Source: Flavobacteriaceae bacterium (GTDB lineage: Bacteria; Bacteroidota; Bacteroidia; Flavobacteriales; Flavobacteriaceae). Taken from it: a stretch of 64,000 nucleotides of DNA. The notes beneath the pieces were generated by a model. That model was not told where the DNA came from. It ran no database searches and worked only from the letters and a program-made list of their open reading frames with translations. A program made the translations under genes and the position numbers. This document shows positions 1-10,700 of this stretch, piece after piece. The DNA lies in assembly GCA_002862645.1 (NCBI GenBank), contig PKDQ01000011.1:1-64000 (forward strand), read 5' to 3'. Within the stretch, counting starts at the first letter, position 1. Each line of letters starts with the position of its first letter.

Positions 1-10
1 AAACAAATAA

Positions 11-1084
11 ATGACTACAGTTATTCTTTTTGCGATTTTGGTTTTAGTGGGTATTGCTATTTGGCAAATCACCAAGATTTTTGAATTGTCGCAATTGCGT
101 CAAGACAGAGACGACTCACAAATTGCTAACGATAAGGACAACAACTGGAATGGCCAATTGATGTTTGCCTTTTTGGTGTTTATATATCTGATTACTATTT
201 ATTCGTTTTGGGCGTGGGGCGATGTGCTACTTCCAGAGGCGGCCTCTGAACACGGACAAGACATTGACCGCCTGATGTGGATTTCATTTGCACTGATCTT
301 CTTTGTGCAAACCATAACCCAAGCATTATTGCATTATTTCTCATATCAGTATCGTGGTAAAAAAGACCAAAAGGCTTTTTTCTATGCCGATAACGACAAG
401 CTAGAATTTATATGGACGATTATTCCTGTGATTACTTTGGCTGTACTCATCATGTACGGTCTTTTCACTTGGACCTCCATCATGAATATTGAAGAAAACG
501 ATGAGGCACTGGTAGTGGAACTATATGCACAGCAATTTAACTGGAAAGCCCGTTATGCTGGTCAAGACGGTGTTTTGGGAGATGCCAACGTACGCTTTCT
601 ACAAGACTATGATGGACGTAATTTAGTGGGGATTGATTCGTCAGACCCCAACGGATTGGATGACGTAGTTATACAAGAATTACACTTGCCAAAGGGGCGT
701 CAGATTATTTTTAAAATGCGTTCGCAAGACGTATTACACTCGGCCTATATGCCACACTTTAGGGCACAAATGAATTGTGTACCTGGAATGATTACGGAGT
801 TTTCATTTACACCATCTATGACCACTGAAGAAATGCGTCAAACCCCCGATATGGCAGCCAAAGTGGCCAAGATCAACAAAATTAGATTTGATAATAGCAA
901 GGCTTTAATGGCCAAGGGCGAAGAAGCCCTAGATGCATATCAGTTTGATTATTTGTTACTTTGTAACAAAATTTGTGGTGCATCGCACTACAATATGCAA
1001 ATGAAAATTGTGGTAGAAGAAGAAAAGGATTTTAACAATTGGCTGGCAGCGCAAACTACCTTTGCACAAACCATTCAACAGTAA
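11..1084 (+). CDS. coxB: Cytochrome c oxidase subunit II
   Basis: CuA-bearing subunit of a heme-copper oxidase; it passes electrons from cytochrome c to subunit I at the cytoplasmic membrane. The C-terminal cupredoxin domain carries the CuA motif C318-x3-C322-G-x2-S-H326-x2-M329, and an upstream His sits in 'VLHSAYMPHF'. Four hydrophobic segments are visible (about residues 3-21, 50-68, 88-108, 133-153), two more than in the classical subunit II. This extended N-terminus is common in Bacteroidota (family knowledge). At 357 aa it is long for the family for that reason. It lies 10 nt before coxA, so the two are co-transcribed. The true operon start lies left of the window. Confidence 0.96.
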   Translation: MTTVILFAILVLVGIAIWQITKIFELSQLRQDRDDSQIANDKDNNWNGQLMFAFLVFIYLITIYSFWAWGDVLLPEAASEHGQDIDRLMWISFALIFFVQTITQALLHYFSYQYRGKKDQKAFFYADNDKLEFIWTIIPVITLAVLIMYGLFTWTSIMNIEENDEALVVELYAQQFNWKARYAGQDGVLGDANVRFLQDYDGRNLVGIDSSDPNGLDDVVIQELHLPKGRQIIFKMRSQDVLHSAYMPHFRAQMNCVPGMITEFSFTPSMTTEEMRQTPDMAAKVAKINKIRFDNSKALMAKGEEALDAYQFDYLLLCNKICGASHYNMQMKIVVEEEKDFNNWLAAQTTFAQTIQQ

Positions 1085-1094
1085 AAAGATAGCT

Positions 1095-2858
1095 ATGGGA
1101 GCAGATCACGCACATCATAAAGAAACATTTATCACCAAGTACATCTTTAGTCAAGACCATAAGATGATTGCTAAGCAGTACCTTATTACGGGACTCATTA
1201 TGGGCATCATAGGTATTGCGATGTCTTTGTTATTTCGCCTTCAGTTGGCGTGGCCAGAAAAGTCTTTCTGGGTTTTTGAAACATTTTTAGGCAAATGGGC
1301 ACCAGAAGGCGTTATGGATCCCAATGTATACTTGGCATTGGTTACCATACACGGAACGTTGATGGTATTTTTTGTACTCACCGCTGGTTTAAGTGGTACG
1401 TTTAGTAACCTGCTTATTCCCTTGCAGATTGGCGCACGTGATATGGCTTCTGGTTTACTTAACATGATTTCATATTGGCTGTTCTTCTTGTCTTCAGTAA
1501 TCATGATTGCCTCACTTTTTGTAGAGTCAGGGCCTGCTGCTGCTGGTTGGACCATTTATCCTCCGCTTAGTGCCTTACCACAAGCGCAACCTGGTTCTGG
1601 ATTGGGAATGACGCTTTGGTTGGTATCTATGGCTATCTTTATAGCATCTTCATTATTGGGATCGCTTAATTATATTGTTACGGTTATAAATTTACGTACC
1701 AAGGGAATGTCCATGACCCGACTTCCATTAACGATTTGGGCCTTTTTTGTAACCGCTATTATTGGTGTGGTTTCATTCCCTGTGTTGTTATCAGCAGCTT
1801 TATTGTTGATTATGGATCGAAGTTTTGGCACCTCATTCTTTTTGTCTGATATATTCATTCAAGGAGAAGTGCTGCACTACCAAGGGGGATCACCTGTATT
1901 GTACGAACACCTGTTCTGGTTCTTAGGTCACCCAGAGGTATATATTGTACTGTTACCAGCACTAGGAATTACCTCTGAGGTATTGGCAACCAATGCACGT
2001 AAGCCTATTTTCGGGTATCGTGCCATGGTAGCGTCTATTTTGGCTATTGCCTTTTTGTCTACCATCGTTTGGGGGCACCATATGTTTATCTCAGGAATGA
2101 ATCCATTCCTTGGATCGGTATTTACATTTACAACCTTACTAATTGCGATACCCTCTGCGGTTAAAGCCTTTAATTATATCACCACGCTGTGGAAAGGAAA
2201 TCTCCAGATGAATCCCGGAATGTTGTTTTCCATTGGTTTGGTATCTACTTTTATTACGGGTGGTTTGACAGGAATTATCTTGGGGGATAGTACACTTGAT
2301 ATAAATGTGCACGACACCTATTTTGTGGTAGCTCACTTTCACTTGGTAATGGGTATTTCGGCATTGTATGGACTATTTGCTGGGGTGTATCATTGGTTCC
2401 CAAAAATGTTTGGACGTATGATGAATAAGAACATGGGCTATATTCACTTTTGGGTGACAGCTGTCTGTGCTTATGGTGTCTTTTTCCCCATGCACTTCAT
2501 TGGGATGGCAGGACTACCTAGAAGATATTATTCCAACACCGCATTTCCATATTTTGATGACCTTGCCAACATCAATGTAATCATTACCATTTTTGCGCTT
2601 ATTGCAGGTGCTGCGCAGTTGGTATTCCTTTACAACTTTATCAGCAGTATTTTCTACGGCAAAAAGGCAGTTCAAAATCCTTGGAAATCCAATACGCTAG
2701 AGTGGACAGCTCCAGTGGAACATATTCACGGAAACTGGCCAGGTACTATTCCACACGTACACCGTTGGGCATACGATTATTCCAAGCCTGGACAAAAAGA
2801 GGATTTTGTCCCTCAAAACGTTCCATTAGCAGAAGGCGAAGAAGAACTTCAACACTAA
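1095..2858 (+). CDS. coxA: Cytochrome c oxidase subunit I
   Basis: Catalytic subunit of the terminal oxidase, reducing O2 to water at the heme a3-CuB centre and pumping protons. All signature residues are present: H279-P-E-V-Y283 (CuB ligand and cross-linked Tyr), H328-H329 (CuB) and H414-x-H416 (heme a3 and heme a). A dozen hydrophobic helices span the 587 residues. The ATG at 1095 is preferred over an in-frame ATG at 1062, which would overlap coxB and adds only a non-hydrophobic stub. The gene is followed directly by a strong terminator, so it closes the coxBA operon; subunits III and IV are encoded about 14 kb away. Confidence 0.96.
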   Translation: MGADHAHHKETFITKYIFSQDHKMIAKQYLITGLIMGIIGIAMSLLFRLQLAWPEKSFWVFETFLGKWAPEGVMDPNVYLALVTIHGTLMVFFVLTAGLSGTFSNLLIPLQIGARDMASGLLNMISYWLFFLSSVIMIASLFVESGPAAAGWTIYPPLSALPQAQPGSGLGMTLWLVSMAIFIASSLLGSLNYIVTVINLRTKGMSMTRLPLTIWAFFVTAIIGVVSFPVLLSAALLLIMDRSFGTSFFLSDIFIQGEVLHYQGGSPVLYEHLFWFLGHPEVYIVLLPALGITSEVLATNARKPIFGYRAMVASILAIAFLSTIVWGHHMFISGMNPFLGSVFTFTTLLIAIPSAVKAFNYITTLWKGNLQMNPGMLFSIGLVSTFITGGLTGIILGDSTLDINVHDTYFVVAHFHLVMGISALYGLFAGVYHWFPKMFGRMMNKNMGYIHFWVTAVCAYGVFFPMHFIGMAGLPRRYYSNTAFPYFDDLANINVIITIFALIAGAAQLVFLYNFISSIFYGKKAVQNPWKSNTLEWTAPVEHIHGNWPGTIPHVHRWAYDYSKPGQKEDFVPQNVPLAEGEEELQH

Positions 2859-2861
2859 AAC

Positions 2862-2906
2862 AAAGCCCCGTCACTCGACAAGTTCGAGAACCAACGGGGC
2901 TTTTTT
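2862..2906 (+). terminator. Intrinsic terminator after coxA
   Basis: Stem AAAGCCCCGT (2862-2871) pairs with ACGGGGCTTT (2894-2903) and runs into a T6 tract. The large loop holds its own small stem, CTCGA (2874-2878) with TCGAG (2884-2888), giving a nested double hairpin. It separates the oxidase operon from ruvB. Confidence 0.92.
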
Positions 2907-2914
2907 GTTTTCCG

Positions 2915-2922
2915 TATCTTTG
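2915..2922 (+). promoter_or_regulatory. -7 promoter box of ruvB (leaderless)
   Basis: TATCTTTG matches the Bacteroidota -7 consensus TAnnTTTG exactly. It ends 5 nt before the ATG at 2928 (2 nt before the ATG at 2925), so transcription should begin at or inside the start codon. I see no TTG at the usual -33 spacing. Confidence 0.6.
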
Positions 2923-2927
2923 GAATG

Positions 2928-3950
2928 ATGAATGAAAATCTAGATCCAACAGGAGAGCATTTAAGTCATGAGGAACACGATATCGATCGTGCTTTGCGAC
3001 CGCTTAGCTTTGATGACTTTAGCGGACAACCGCAGGTCCTCGAAAACTTAGAAATTTTTGTAGCAGCCGCGAATCAGCGAGAAGAAGCACTTGATCATAC
3101 CCTTTTGCACGGTCCACCGGGACTGGGCAAAACTACCTTGGCACACATCTTGGCACAAGAATTAGGCGTTAAACTCAAGCTTACTTCAGGCCCTGTACTA
3201 GACAAACCTGGGGATTTGGCAGGCTTGCTTACCAACCTAGAGCCAAGAGATGTGTTATTTATTGACGAAATACACCGGTTAAGTCCCATAGTTGAAGAGT
3301 ATTTATACTCAGCTATGGAAGACTACCGCATTGATATCATGATCGAAACGGGGCCCAACGCGCGTTCGGTTCAAATCGAATTAAGCCCCTTTACTTTGGT
3401 TGGAGCCACCACACGATCGGGTTTGTTGACAGCACCCATGCGGGCACGGTTTGGCATCAACAGCCGATTGGAATACTACTCTACTGAGGTGCTCGCAGGT
3501 ATTGTGACGAGAAGTGCCAATATTTTAAACATTCCTATTGCAGACAAGGCAGCCATTGAGATTGCCAGCAGAAGTCGCGGTACGCCGCGTATTGCGAATG
3601 CACTGCTGCGACGCATTCGGGATTTTGCTCAAATCAAAGGAGATGGAACTATCAACATTGACATAACACGTATTGGGCTCAAAGCCTTGCATGTAGATGC
3701 ACATGGCTTGGATGAAATGGATAATAAAATACTCACTACCCTTATTGATAAATTCAAAGGAGGTCCTGCGGGAATAAACACCTTGGCAACGGCGGTTTCT
3801 GAAAATGGCGAAACCATTGAAGAGGTCTATGAACCTTTTTTAATTCAGGAAGGATTTTTAATGCGTACACCGCGTGGTCGAGAGGTAACTGAAAAGGCGT
3901 ATAAGCACCTCGGAAAAACCCTACCCAACAACCAAAAAGGACTGTTTTGA
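2928..3950 (+). CDS. ruvB: Holliday junction branch migration helicase RuvB
   Basis: AAA+ motor of the RuvAB complex that drives branch migration of Holliday junctions during recombinational repair. Walker [10 protein letters not shown] begins near residue 62, Walker B is 'LFIDEIHRL', and the C-terminal winged helix ends with the usual '[14 protein letters not shown]'. Length (340 aa) is normal. Two consecutive ATGs (2925, 2928) are possible; I chose 2928 because it gives the same 5-nt distance from the -7 box as seen at mutY. The gene heads a run with queG, maeB, ruvA and sprA, so ruvA and ruvB lie in one transcription unit but are not adjacent. Confidence 0.96.
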   Translation: MNENLDPTGEHLSHEEHDIDRALRPLSFDDFSGQPQVLENLEIFVAAANQREEALDHTLLHGPPGLGKTTLAHILAQELGVKLKLTSGPVLDKPGDLAGLLTNLEPRDVLFIDEIHRLSPIVEEYLYSAMEDYRIDIMIETGPNARSVQIELSPFTLVGATTRSGLLTAPMRARFGINSRLEYYSTEVLAGIVTRSANILNIPIADKAAIEIASRSRGTPRIANALLRRIRDFAQIKGDGTINIDITRIGLKALHVDAHGLDEMDNKILTTLIDKFKGGPAGINTLATAVSENGETIEEVYEPFLIQEGFLMRTPRGREVTEKAYKHLGKTLPNNQKGLF

Positions 3951-4870
3951 GTAGCGCAGCGCGTCATGCTGCAATGGTCAAAGAAATAGCTCAAAAGTTG
4001 GGCTTTATGGCTTGCGGTATCTCTAAAGCTGTATTTTTAGAAGAAGAAGCACCACGATTGGAATCGTGGTTAAACCAAAACCAACATGGGCAGATGGGCT
4101 ACATGGCCCGCAACTTTGACAAACGCCTGGATCCGACAAAACTAGTGCCCGGCGCAAAGAGTGTTGTGTCCTTACTCTACAATTATTTTCCAGAAAATAC
4201 CCCCGAAGATGCGCACGCACCCAAGATTGCACGCTATGCATATGGCGCCGATTATCATCATGTCATAAAAGACAAGCTCTTTACATTTATGCACCATATT
4301 CAAGACCAAATTGGATCGGTAGGCGGACGTGTGTTTGTAGATTCAGCTCCTGTACTAGAAAAGGCATGGGCAGCTAAAAGTGGCCTTGGCTGGGTAGGTA
4401 AAAACACCAACCTTATTCGCAAACAAAACGGTTCTTACTTTTTTATAGCCGAGCTCATTTTGGATTTAGAACTTGAGACAGATGGTACGGTTACTGATCA
4501 TTGCGGCAGTTGTACAGCTTGCTTGGATGCCTGTCCCACTGATGCCTTTGTCGCCCCCTATAAGTTGGATGCCAGTAAGTGCATTTCTTACTTCACCATT
4601 GAACTAAAAGACGCCATTCCAAAAGAGGTAAAAGGTCAATTTGACAATTGGGCCTTTGGTTGTGATATCTGTCAGGAGGTTTGCCCTTGGAATCGTTTTG
4701 CTAAACCCCATGAAGAGCCTGCTTTTCAACCAAAACCCGAATTAATGAACATGACTAAAGGCGATTGGAACGAAGTTACCGAGGAGGTCTTCAACCGCCT
4801 ATTTGAGGTAAGCGCAGTTCAGCGAACAGGCTTTGATGGATTAAAGCGAAATTTAGAGTTTTTAAAGTAG
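3947..4870 (+). CDS. queG: Epoxyqueuosine reductase QueG
   Basis: Cobalamin-dependent iron-sulfur enzyme that reduces epoxyqueuosine to queuosine in the wobble position of tRNA (Asp, Asn, His, Tyr). Two ferredoxin-like Cys clusters are visible: C-x2-C-x2-C-x3-C in '[12 protein letters not shown]' near residue 186, and C-x2-C-x3-C in 'CDICQEVCP', plus a separate Cys in 'KCISYFT'. Length (307 aa) fits the family. The chosen start is a TTG that overlaps the ruvB stop (TTGA), suggesting translational coupling. An ATG at 3974 is the alternative, but it removes about nine residues that homologues usually have. Confidence 0.94.
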   Translation: MSSAARHAAMVKEIAQKLGFMACGISKAVFLEEEAPRLESWLNQNQHGQMGYMARNFDKRLDPTKLVPGAKSVVSLLYNYFPENTPEDAHAPKIARYAYGADYHHVIKDKLFTFMHHIQDQIGSVGGRVFVDSAPVLEKAWAAKSGLGWVGKNTNLIRKQNGSYFFIAELILDLELETDGTVTDHCGSCTACLDACPTDAFVAPYKLDASKCISYFTIELKDAIPKEVKGQFDNWAFGCDICQEVCPWNRFAKPHEEPAFQPKPELMNMTKGDWNEVTEEVFNRLFEVSAVQRTGFDGLKRNLEFLK

Positions 4871-4909
4871 ATAGAATTCAATACCTTTCCTGACTAAATT
4901 GCCAAGTAT

Positions 4910-7180
4910 ATGAGCAAAGAAAGTAAACGACGTGAGGCCCTAGTATATCACGCAAAACCTAAGCCCGGAAAACTAGAAGTGAACCCTAGCAAACCCTATG
5001 CAAGTCAACGGGATTTGTCGTTAGCCTACTCGCCTGGAGTAGCTGAACCTTGCTTGGAAATTGAAAAGGAAACAGGGAACGTTTATAAATATACCAACAA
5101 AGCCAACTTAGTTGCTGTAATTTCAAATGGTACTGCCGTATTGGGATTAGGGGATATCGGTCCCGAAGCTTCCAAGCCTGTCATGGAAGGCAAAGGATTG
5201 CTTTTTAAAATATTTGCAGGCATAGACGTTTTTGATATTGAGGTAGACACTAAGGATGTAGATGCTTTTGTGGCAACAGTAAAAAATATTGCGCCTACAT
5301 TTGGCGGCATTAATCTTGAAGACATCAAAGCACCAGAAGCCTTTGAAATAGAGCGTAGGCTGGTTGAAGAACTCAACATACCTGTGATGCACGACGACCA
5401 GCACGGTACCGCCATTATTTCGGCCGCTGCCTTACTCAACGCCGTTGAACTGGCCGAAAAAGAATTGTCAAAAGTAAAAATGGTGATCAGTGGCGCAGGT
5501 GCTGCAGCCATTTCTTGTGCCCGGCTATACCGTGCTTTGGGCGTGTCGCCAGAAAACATGATGATGACCGATAGTAAGGGCATTATCAGATTAGACCAAG
5601 ATAATCTCACGGTTCAAAAAGGAGAATTTGCTACTAAATTAGATGTGCATACATTAGAAGATGCATTGGAAGGCGCCGATGTTTTTATTGGGCTTTCTAA
5701 AGCGGATATCATGACTCCCGCCATGCTAAAATCTATGGCGCCAGATCCGATTGTTTTTGCCATGGCTAATCCAAACCCAGAAATAGACTATAACCTTGCT
5801 GTTGCCACACGCAAAGATGCGATTATGGCTACGGGGCGTTCGGATTTTCCTAATCAGGTTAACAACGTACTTGGTTTCCCATTCATTTTTAGGGGTGCTC
5901 TTGATGTACGCGCAACCAAAATTAATGAAGCTATGAAAATGGCTGCCGTACACGCACTTGCCCATTTGGCAAAAGAAACAGTTCCCGAGCAAGTTAATAT
6001 TGCCTATGGGGCAACCAAACTTGCCTTTGGAAAAGAGTACATCATACCTAAGCCTTTTGACCCCAGACTCATCACAACGGTGCCTATGGCTGTTGCAAAA
6101 GCTGCCATGGAAAGTGGGGTTGCTGCAGCACCAATCAAGGATTGGGACAAATACCAAGAAGAATTACACGCTCGCACCGGCTCGGACAAAAAACTTGTCC
6201 GCTTGATCGTTAGCCAAGCCAAGAGCAATTTACAGCGTGTTGTCTTTGCCGAAGGGGATGAATTGGACGTGCTCAAAGCAGCTCAATTGGTGCATGAGGA
6301 AGGTATTGCTATTCCTATCCTACTTGGCGAAGAGGAGCACATACGCGAAATGATGTCTACCATAGAATTTGAGGGAGATATAACCATTATTGATCCAAAA
6401 AAGGAAAGCGTTAAAGAATCAAGGAATGCCTATGCACATACCTATTGGCAATTGCGTCAACGAAAGGGCATAACGCTTTATGATGCACAAAGACGTATGC
6501 GTGAACGCAACTATTTTGCAGCCATGATGGTGCGTGAGGGTGATGCCGATGCCATGATTTCGGGCTACAGCCGAAGTTATCCAAATGTGTTAAAACCGGT
6601 CTTGCAAGTTATAGATACGCAAGAAGGTGTAAATCGCGTGGCTACTACCAACCTGATGATTACCAACCGAGGGCCTTTGTTTATTTCCGACACTTCGATT
6701 AACATCAATCCCAATGCAAAAGACCTGGCAAAAATTGCACAAATGACATCTTATACAGCGACCTTGTTCGGTATTAACCCCAAGGTAGCTATGCTATCAT
6801 ATTCCAACTTTGGATCATCAAAAAATGAGGATGCCCAAAAGGTGAGTAAAGCCGTAAATATGGTACACCGCTTTTTGCCTGATATTGCTGTTGACGGTCC
6901 TATACAAGCAGACTTTGCATTAAACAAAACTATGCTGACCAACAAGTTTCCGTTTTCAAAAATTGCAGGTGCTGCCGTAAATACCTTGGTATTACCTGAT
7001 TTGAATGCCGCAAACATCGCATACAAACTCATTAAAGAATTAGACGACGCGCTTTCAATCGGCCCCATCATGATGGGACTCAAGCGTCCTGTGCATATAC
7101 TACAGTTGGGGGCTAGTGTTGATGAAATAGTTCACATGACAGCAGTTGCTGCGGTAGACGCACAAAATAAGAAAAAATGA
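4910..7180 (+). CDS. maeB: NADP-dependent malic enzyme with phosphotransacetylase-like domain
   Basis: Oxidatively decarboxylates malate to pyruvate, making NADPH. The N-terminal part (about 1-410) holds the malic enzyme domains, with the 'AYSPGVAEPC' region and the NAD-binding 'VISGAGAAAIS'. The C-terminal part (about 430-756) is a phosphate acetyl/butyryl-transferase-like domain, usually regulatory and without acetyltransferase activity in this class (family knowledge). The 756 aa length is typical of MaeB. Its stop overlaps the ruvA ATG by 4 nt (ATGA), so the two are translationally coupled. Confidence 0.95.
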   Translation: MSKESKRREALVYHAKPKPGKLEVNPSKPYASQRDLSLAYSPGVAEPCLEIEKETGNVYKYTNKANLVAVISNGTAVLGLGDIGPEASKPVMEGKGLLFKIFAGIDVFDIEVDTKDVDAFVATVKNIAPTFGGINLEDIKAPEAFEIERRLVEELNIPVMHDDQHGTAIISAAALLNAVELAEKELSKVKMVISGAGAAAISCARLYRALGVSPENMMMTDSKGIIRLDQDNLTVQKGEFATKLDVHTLEDALEGADVFIGLSKADIMTPAMLKSMAPDPIVFAMANPNPEIDYNLAVATRKDAIMATGRSDFPNQVNNVLGFPFIFRGALDVRATKINEAMKMAAVHALAHLAKETVPEQVNIAYGATKLAFGKEYIIPKPFDPRLITTVPMAVAKAAMESGVAAAPIKDWDKYQEELHARTGSDKKLVRLIVSQAKSNLQRVVFAEGDELDVLKAAQLVHEEGIAIPILLGEEEHIREMMSTIEFEGDITIIDPKKESVKESRNAYAHTYWQLRQRKGITLYDAQRRMRERNYFAAMMVREGDADAMISGYSRSYPNVLKPVLQVIDTQEGVNRVATTNLMITNRGPLFISDTSININPNAKDLAKIAQMTSYTATLFGINPKVAMLSYSNFGSSKNEDAQKVSKAVNMVHRFLPDIAVDGPIQADFALNKTMLTNKFPFSKIAGAAVNTLVLPDLNAANIAYKLIKELDDALSIGPIMMGLKRPVHILQLGASVDEIVHMTAVAAVDAQNKKK

Positions 7181-7758
7181 TTACACAATTAAATGGAAGG
7201 CTTGTAAGTAAAACGCCGACAACCATAGTCGTTGACTGCAGCGGTGTTGGCTATGAAGTACATATTTCACTTAATACTTATGGGCAGTTACCCGAAGACG
7301 AGCTTATACGTATTTATACCCATATGCAGGTCCGTGAAGATGCACAAAACCTCTATGGATTTATGCAAAAAGTTGAGCGGTCAGTATTCCGTTTACTTTT
7401 GAGCGTGAGTGGGATAGGTGCCAATACGGCACGCACGGTACTTTCGTCCATGAACCCCCAAGAAGTGATGCAGGCAATTCAATCCGATAATGTAGCAGCT
7501 ATTCAAGCCGTAAAAGGAATTGGAGCCAAAACAGCCCAGCGCGTTATAGTTGATTTAAGGGATAAGGTTATAGGTCTTATTGACGATGAAGAAATAGCAT
7601 TGGACTCGAACAATACCCAGCGTGATGAAGCGTTATCTGCATTAAGTGTTTTAGGTTATCCTTTCAGGCAAACCCAAAAAGTTGTAGATGCACTTTTACA
7701 AGTAGAACCCGATATGCCTGTAGATCGTTTGATTAAAAACGCGCTGAACAAATTATAA
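7177..7758 (+). CDS. ruvA: Holliday junction DNA-binding subunit RuvA
   Basis: Tetrameric DNA-binding partner of RuvB that holds the four-way junction. The N-terminal OB domain begins 'MITQLNGRLVSKTPTTIVVD'; two helix-hairpin-helix motifs follow ('LSVSGIGANTARTVL' and 'AVKGIGAKTAQRVI'), then a linker and the C-terminal domain III that contacts RuvB. At 193 aa it is full length. It overlaps maeB by 4 nt and shares one base with sprA (TAATG), so the repair gene and the sprA giant gene are expressed together. Confidence 0.96.
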   Translation: MITQLNGRLVSKTPTTIVVDCSGVGYEVHISLNTYGQLPEDELIRIYTHMQVREDAQNLYGFMQKVERSVFRLLLSVSGIGANTARTVLSSMNPQEVMQAIQSDNVAAIQAVKGIGAKTAQRVIVDLRDKVIGLIDDEEIALDSNNTQRDEALSALSVLGYPFRQTQKVVDALLQVEPDMPVDRLIKNALNKL

Positions 7759-10700
7759 TGCACACCATTTTTGACAAGAAATCGGGACTATTATGGACAC
7801 TAATAAGTCTGCTGTTTTCTACTGGTGTATATGCTCAAAACAATACTCCTAGTGCTGTCGATAGCTTAGTTTTAGCTCAAAACCTCAAACAAATTAGCCT
7901 CAAAAACAAACCTAGTAATTTTGCTGCATCCTATACGTTTGACCCAAAACTAAATTTATACTTCTATAACGTTAAAGTTGGCAATATAGATGCAGAAAAG
8001 CCGTTGGCGCTTACCCCAGAGGAATACCGCAGGCGTGTATTTGATGAAAAGTCAAAGGCTTATATTAGAGTCAAACAAGAAGCCATAGCTGGAATTAATG
8101 AGGACGAAGACACCCAAGAAGACCAGCTACCAGATTTCTATGTTAAATCCAAGCTCTTTGAAAGTATTTTTGGAAGTAACGAGATAAATATTCGCCCACA
8201 AGGATCTGCAAGTATTGACTTGGGAATTCGCTACCAAAAGTCTGGTAATCCCAGCCTTTCCCCACGTAATCAAAGCAGCCTTGCTTTTGATTTTAACCAA
8301 CGTATCAATCTGGCGCTTACAGGAACAATTGGGACCCGATTAAAAGTCAATGCAAACTACGATACCCAATCTACTTTTGATTTTCAGCGCGTTGTCAAGT
8401 TGGAGTTTTTTCCTGAAGACTTGGTGCCGAGTAGTGTGCAAAATACTATTAATAAGGGTAACGATTTAATCAATAAAGGCAATCAACTTGCAGAGAATGT
8501 CACAAACAAGTTTAACAATATTCAAAATCTTAAAGATCAAGGAATAAGTGGGAATGAGGACGGGATTCTTCAAAAACTTGAAGTAGGTAATGTCAGCATG
8601 CCCATTAACAGTTCGTTGATTACAGGTGCGCAAAGTCTTTTTGGAGTCAAAGCAGAACTCAAGTTTGGTAACACAAACATAGCTACAGTAATTTCAGAAC
8701 AGCGATCACAAAGTCAAACCATACAAACCAACGGTGAGGGTACGCTTGAGGAATTTTCCTTATTCGCCTTAGATTATGAGGACAATCGACACTTTTTCTT
8801 AGCACAATACTTTAGAGACAATTTTGATAAATCGGTTAAAACTTACCCTTATGTTAACTCTCCTATTGACATTACCCGATTAGAAGTTTGGGTCACCAAC
8901 CGCTCGGCACGCGTAACTAATGTACGAAACCTTATTGCCCTTCAAGATTTGGGAGAATCTAATCCAGATGCTACCATTCTCGATGATATAACGAGTAGTT
9001 TTTTTAATACTGCACCCAATGCTTTTCCTGATAACGAAGTAAATAAGGCAGATCCGCTAGCCATTGGCGGAGGGGGAATTCTTACGGATGATATTCGTGA
9101 TATTGCCACAGCAAAAGACGGCTTTGGAAGCCTTTCGCCCCAAGTGAATGAGGGACGTGATTACGCCATTTTGGAAAGCGCACGCAAATTAAACCATACC
9201 GAATATACCTTACACAAGCAGTTGGGGTATATCTCATTAAATCAACCTTTAAACAATGATGAAGTATTGGCTGTTGCTTTTCAATATACGGCTAATGGTC
9301 AAGTTTATCAGGTAGGTGAATTTGCCGGAGATGGTGTCGCAGCAACAACCGTTTCTGGATTGCCAGCCGCTCCAATTGTAAGCAACAACAGCTTGGTGGT
9401 TAAAATGCTTAAAAGCTCTGTGCTTGATGTAGCACAACCCGTTTTTGACCTAATGATGAAAAACGTCTATAATATCGGCGCATTTCAATTAGATCAAGAA
9501 GATTTTGTTTTCAATATTGTTTATACAGACCCTTCACCAACAAACTTCATTACCCCCGAAGAAGGGGCAGAGGGAGTGTGGCCTGAAGGAACAGAAGAGC
9601 GTATTTTGCTTAACCTTTTTGGTTTAGACAGACTCAATATCTATCAAGATGCCCAAGCCGAAGGAGATGGATTTTTTGATTTCATCAGTGGGATTACGGT
9701 GCTTCCAGAACAAGGACAAATTATTTTTCCAAGCGTAGAACCTTTTGGAGCCTACTTGTTTAAGTTGTTAAAGTCTAACGATCCACAGGAAGAATATGGC
9801 AACAGAAACTTTTACAACGAAAACCAAAAGAAGTATGTGTTTAAGGAGATGTATGACATCACAAAAGCTGATGCGGCAGACTATCAAAGATACAATAAAT
9901 TCGAGCTAAAAGGCCGTTATAAATCAATGGGTGGCGGACAAGGAATAGCCCTTGGTGCTTTTAATGTGCCACGCGGTTCTGTTCGTGTTACTGCAGGCGG
10001 TAGATTGCTTCAAGAAGGTTTAGACTATACCGTAAATTATCAGTTGGGACGTGTAACCATACTCAACGAGGGGATTAAAAACTCAAACATACCTATTGAG
10101 GTTTCTACTGAAAGCAACACCCTTTTTGGTCAACAGAACAAGCGTTTTATGGGGTTCACTGCTGAACATAAAGTGAATGACGACCTCTTGATAGGCGGAA
10201 TATATATGCGTCTAAGCGAAAGACCACTGACCCAAAAAGCCAACTATGGCACAGAACCGGTAAACAATACCATGCTGGGATTGAGTGGAAATTTCTCAAA
10301 GGAGATTCCTTTCCTCACAAGAATGGTAAATAAGCTTCCCAATATTGATACCCGAGTTGCATCAAACCTTTCCATTCGGGCAGAGGCAGCTTATTTGAAA
10401 GTGGGGCAGCCAAGAGGTACTCAGCTCAATAATGCTCCAACCACTTATATAGACGATTTTGAAGGAACCCAAACCAACCTTGATATACGAGATACCTATT
10501 CTTGGTTTCTCTCCAGTGTGCCCGCTCCTTCACAACAATTGCCAATTGCCGGGTCAAGTGTAAATGTAGATGACATAAGCGCAGGTTATCATCGCGCCAA
10601 ACTTTCATGGTACAATATTGACCCTTTGTTTTACTCCAATAGAAGACCAAGCGGTATTTCTGACAATGACCTCTCGACAAATGCAGCGAGACGTATTTTT

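Noticed and set aside
5083-5610. A 175-codon open frame antisense to maeB.
   Set aside because: Composition is Ser/Ala-rich with no recognisable domain and it lies wholly within a well-supported gene; it is a shadow of maeB codon bias.
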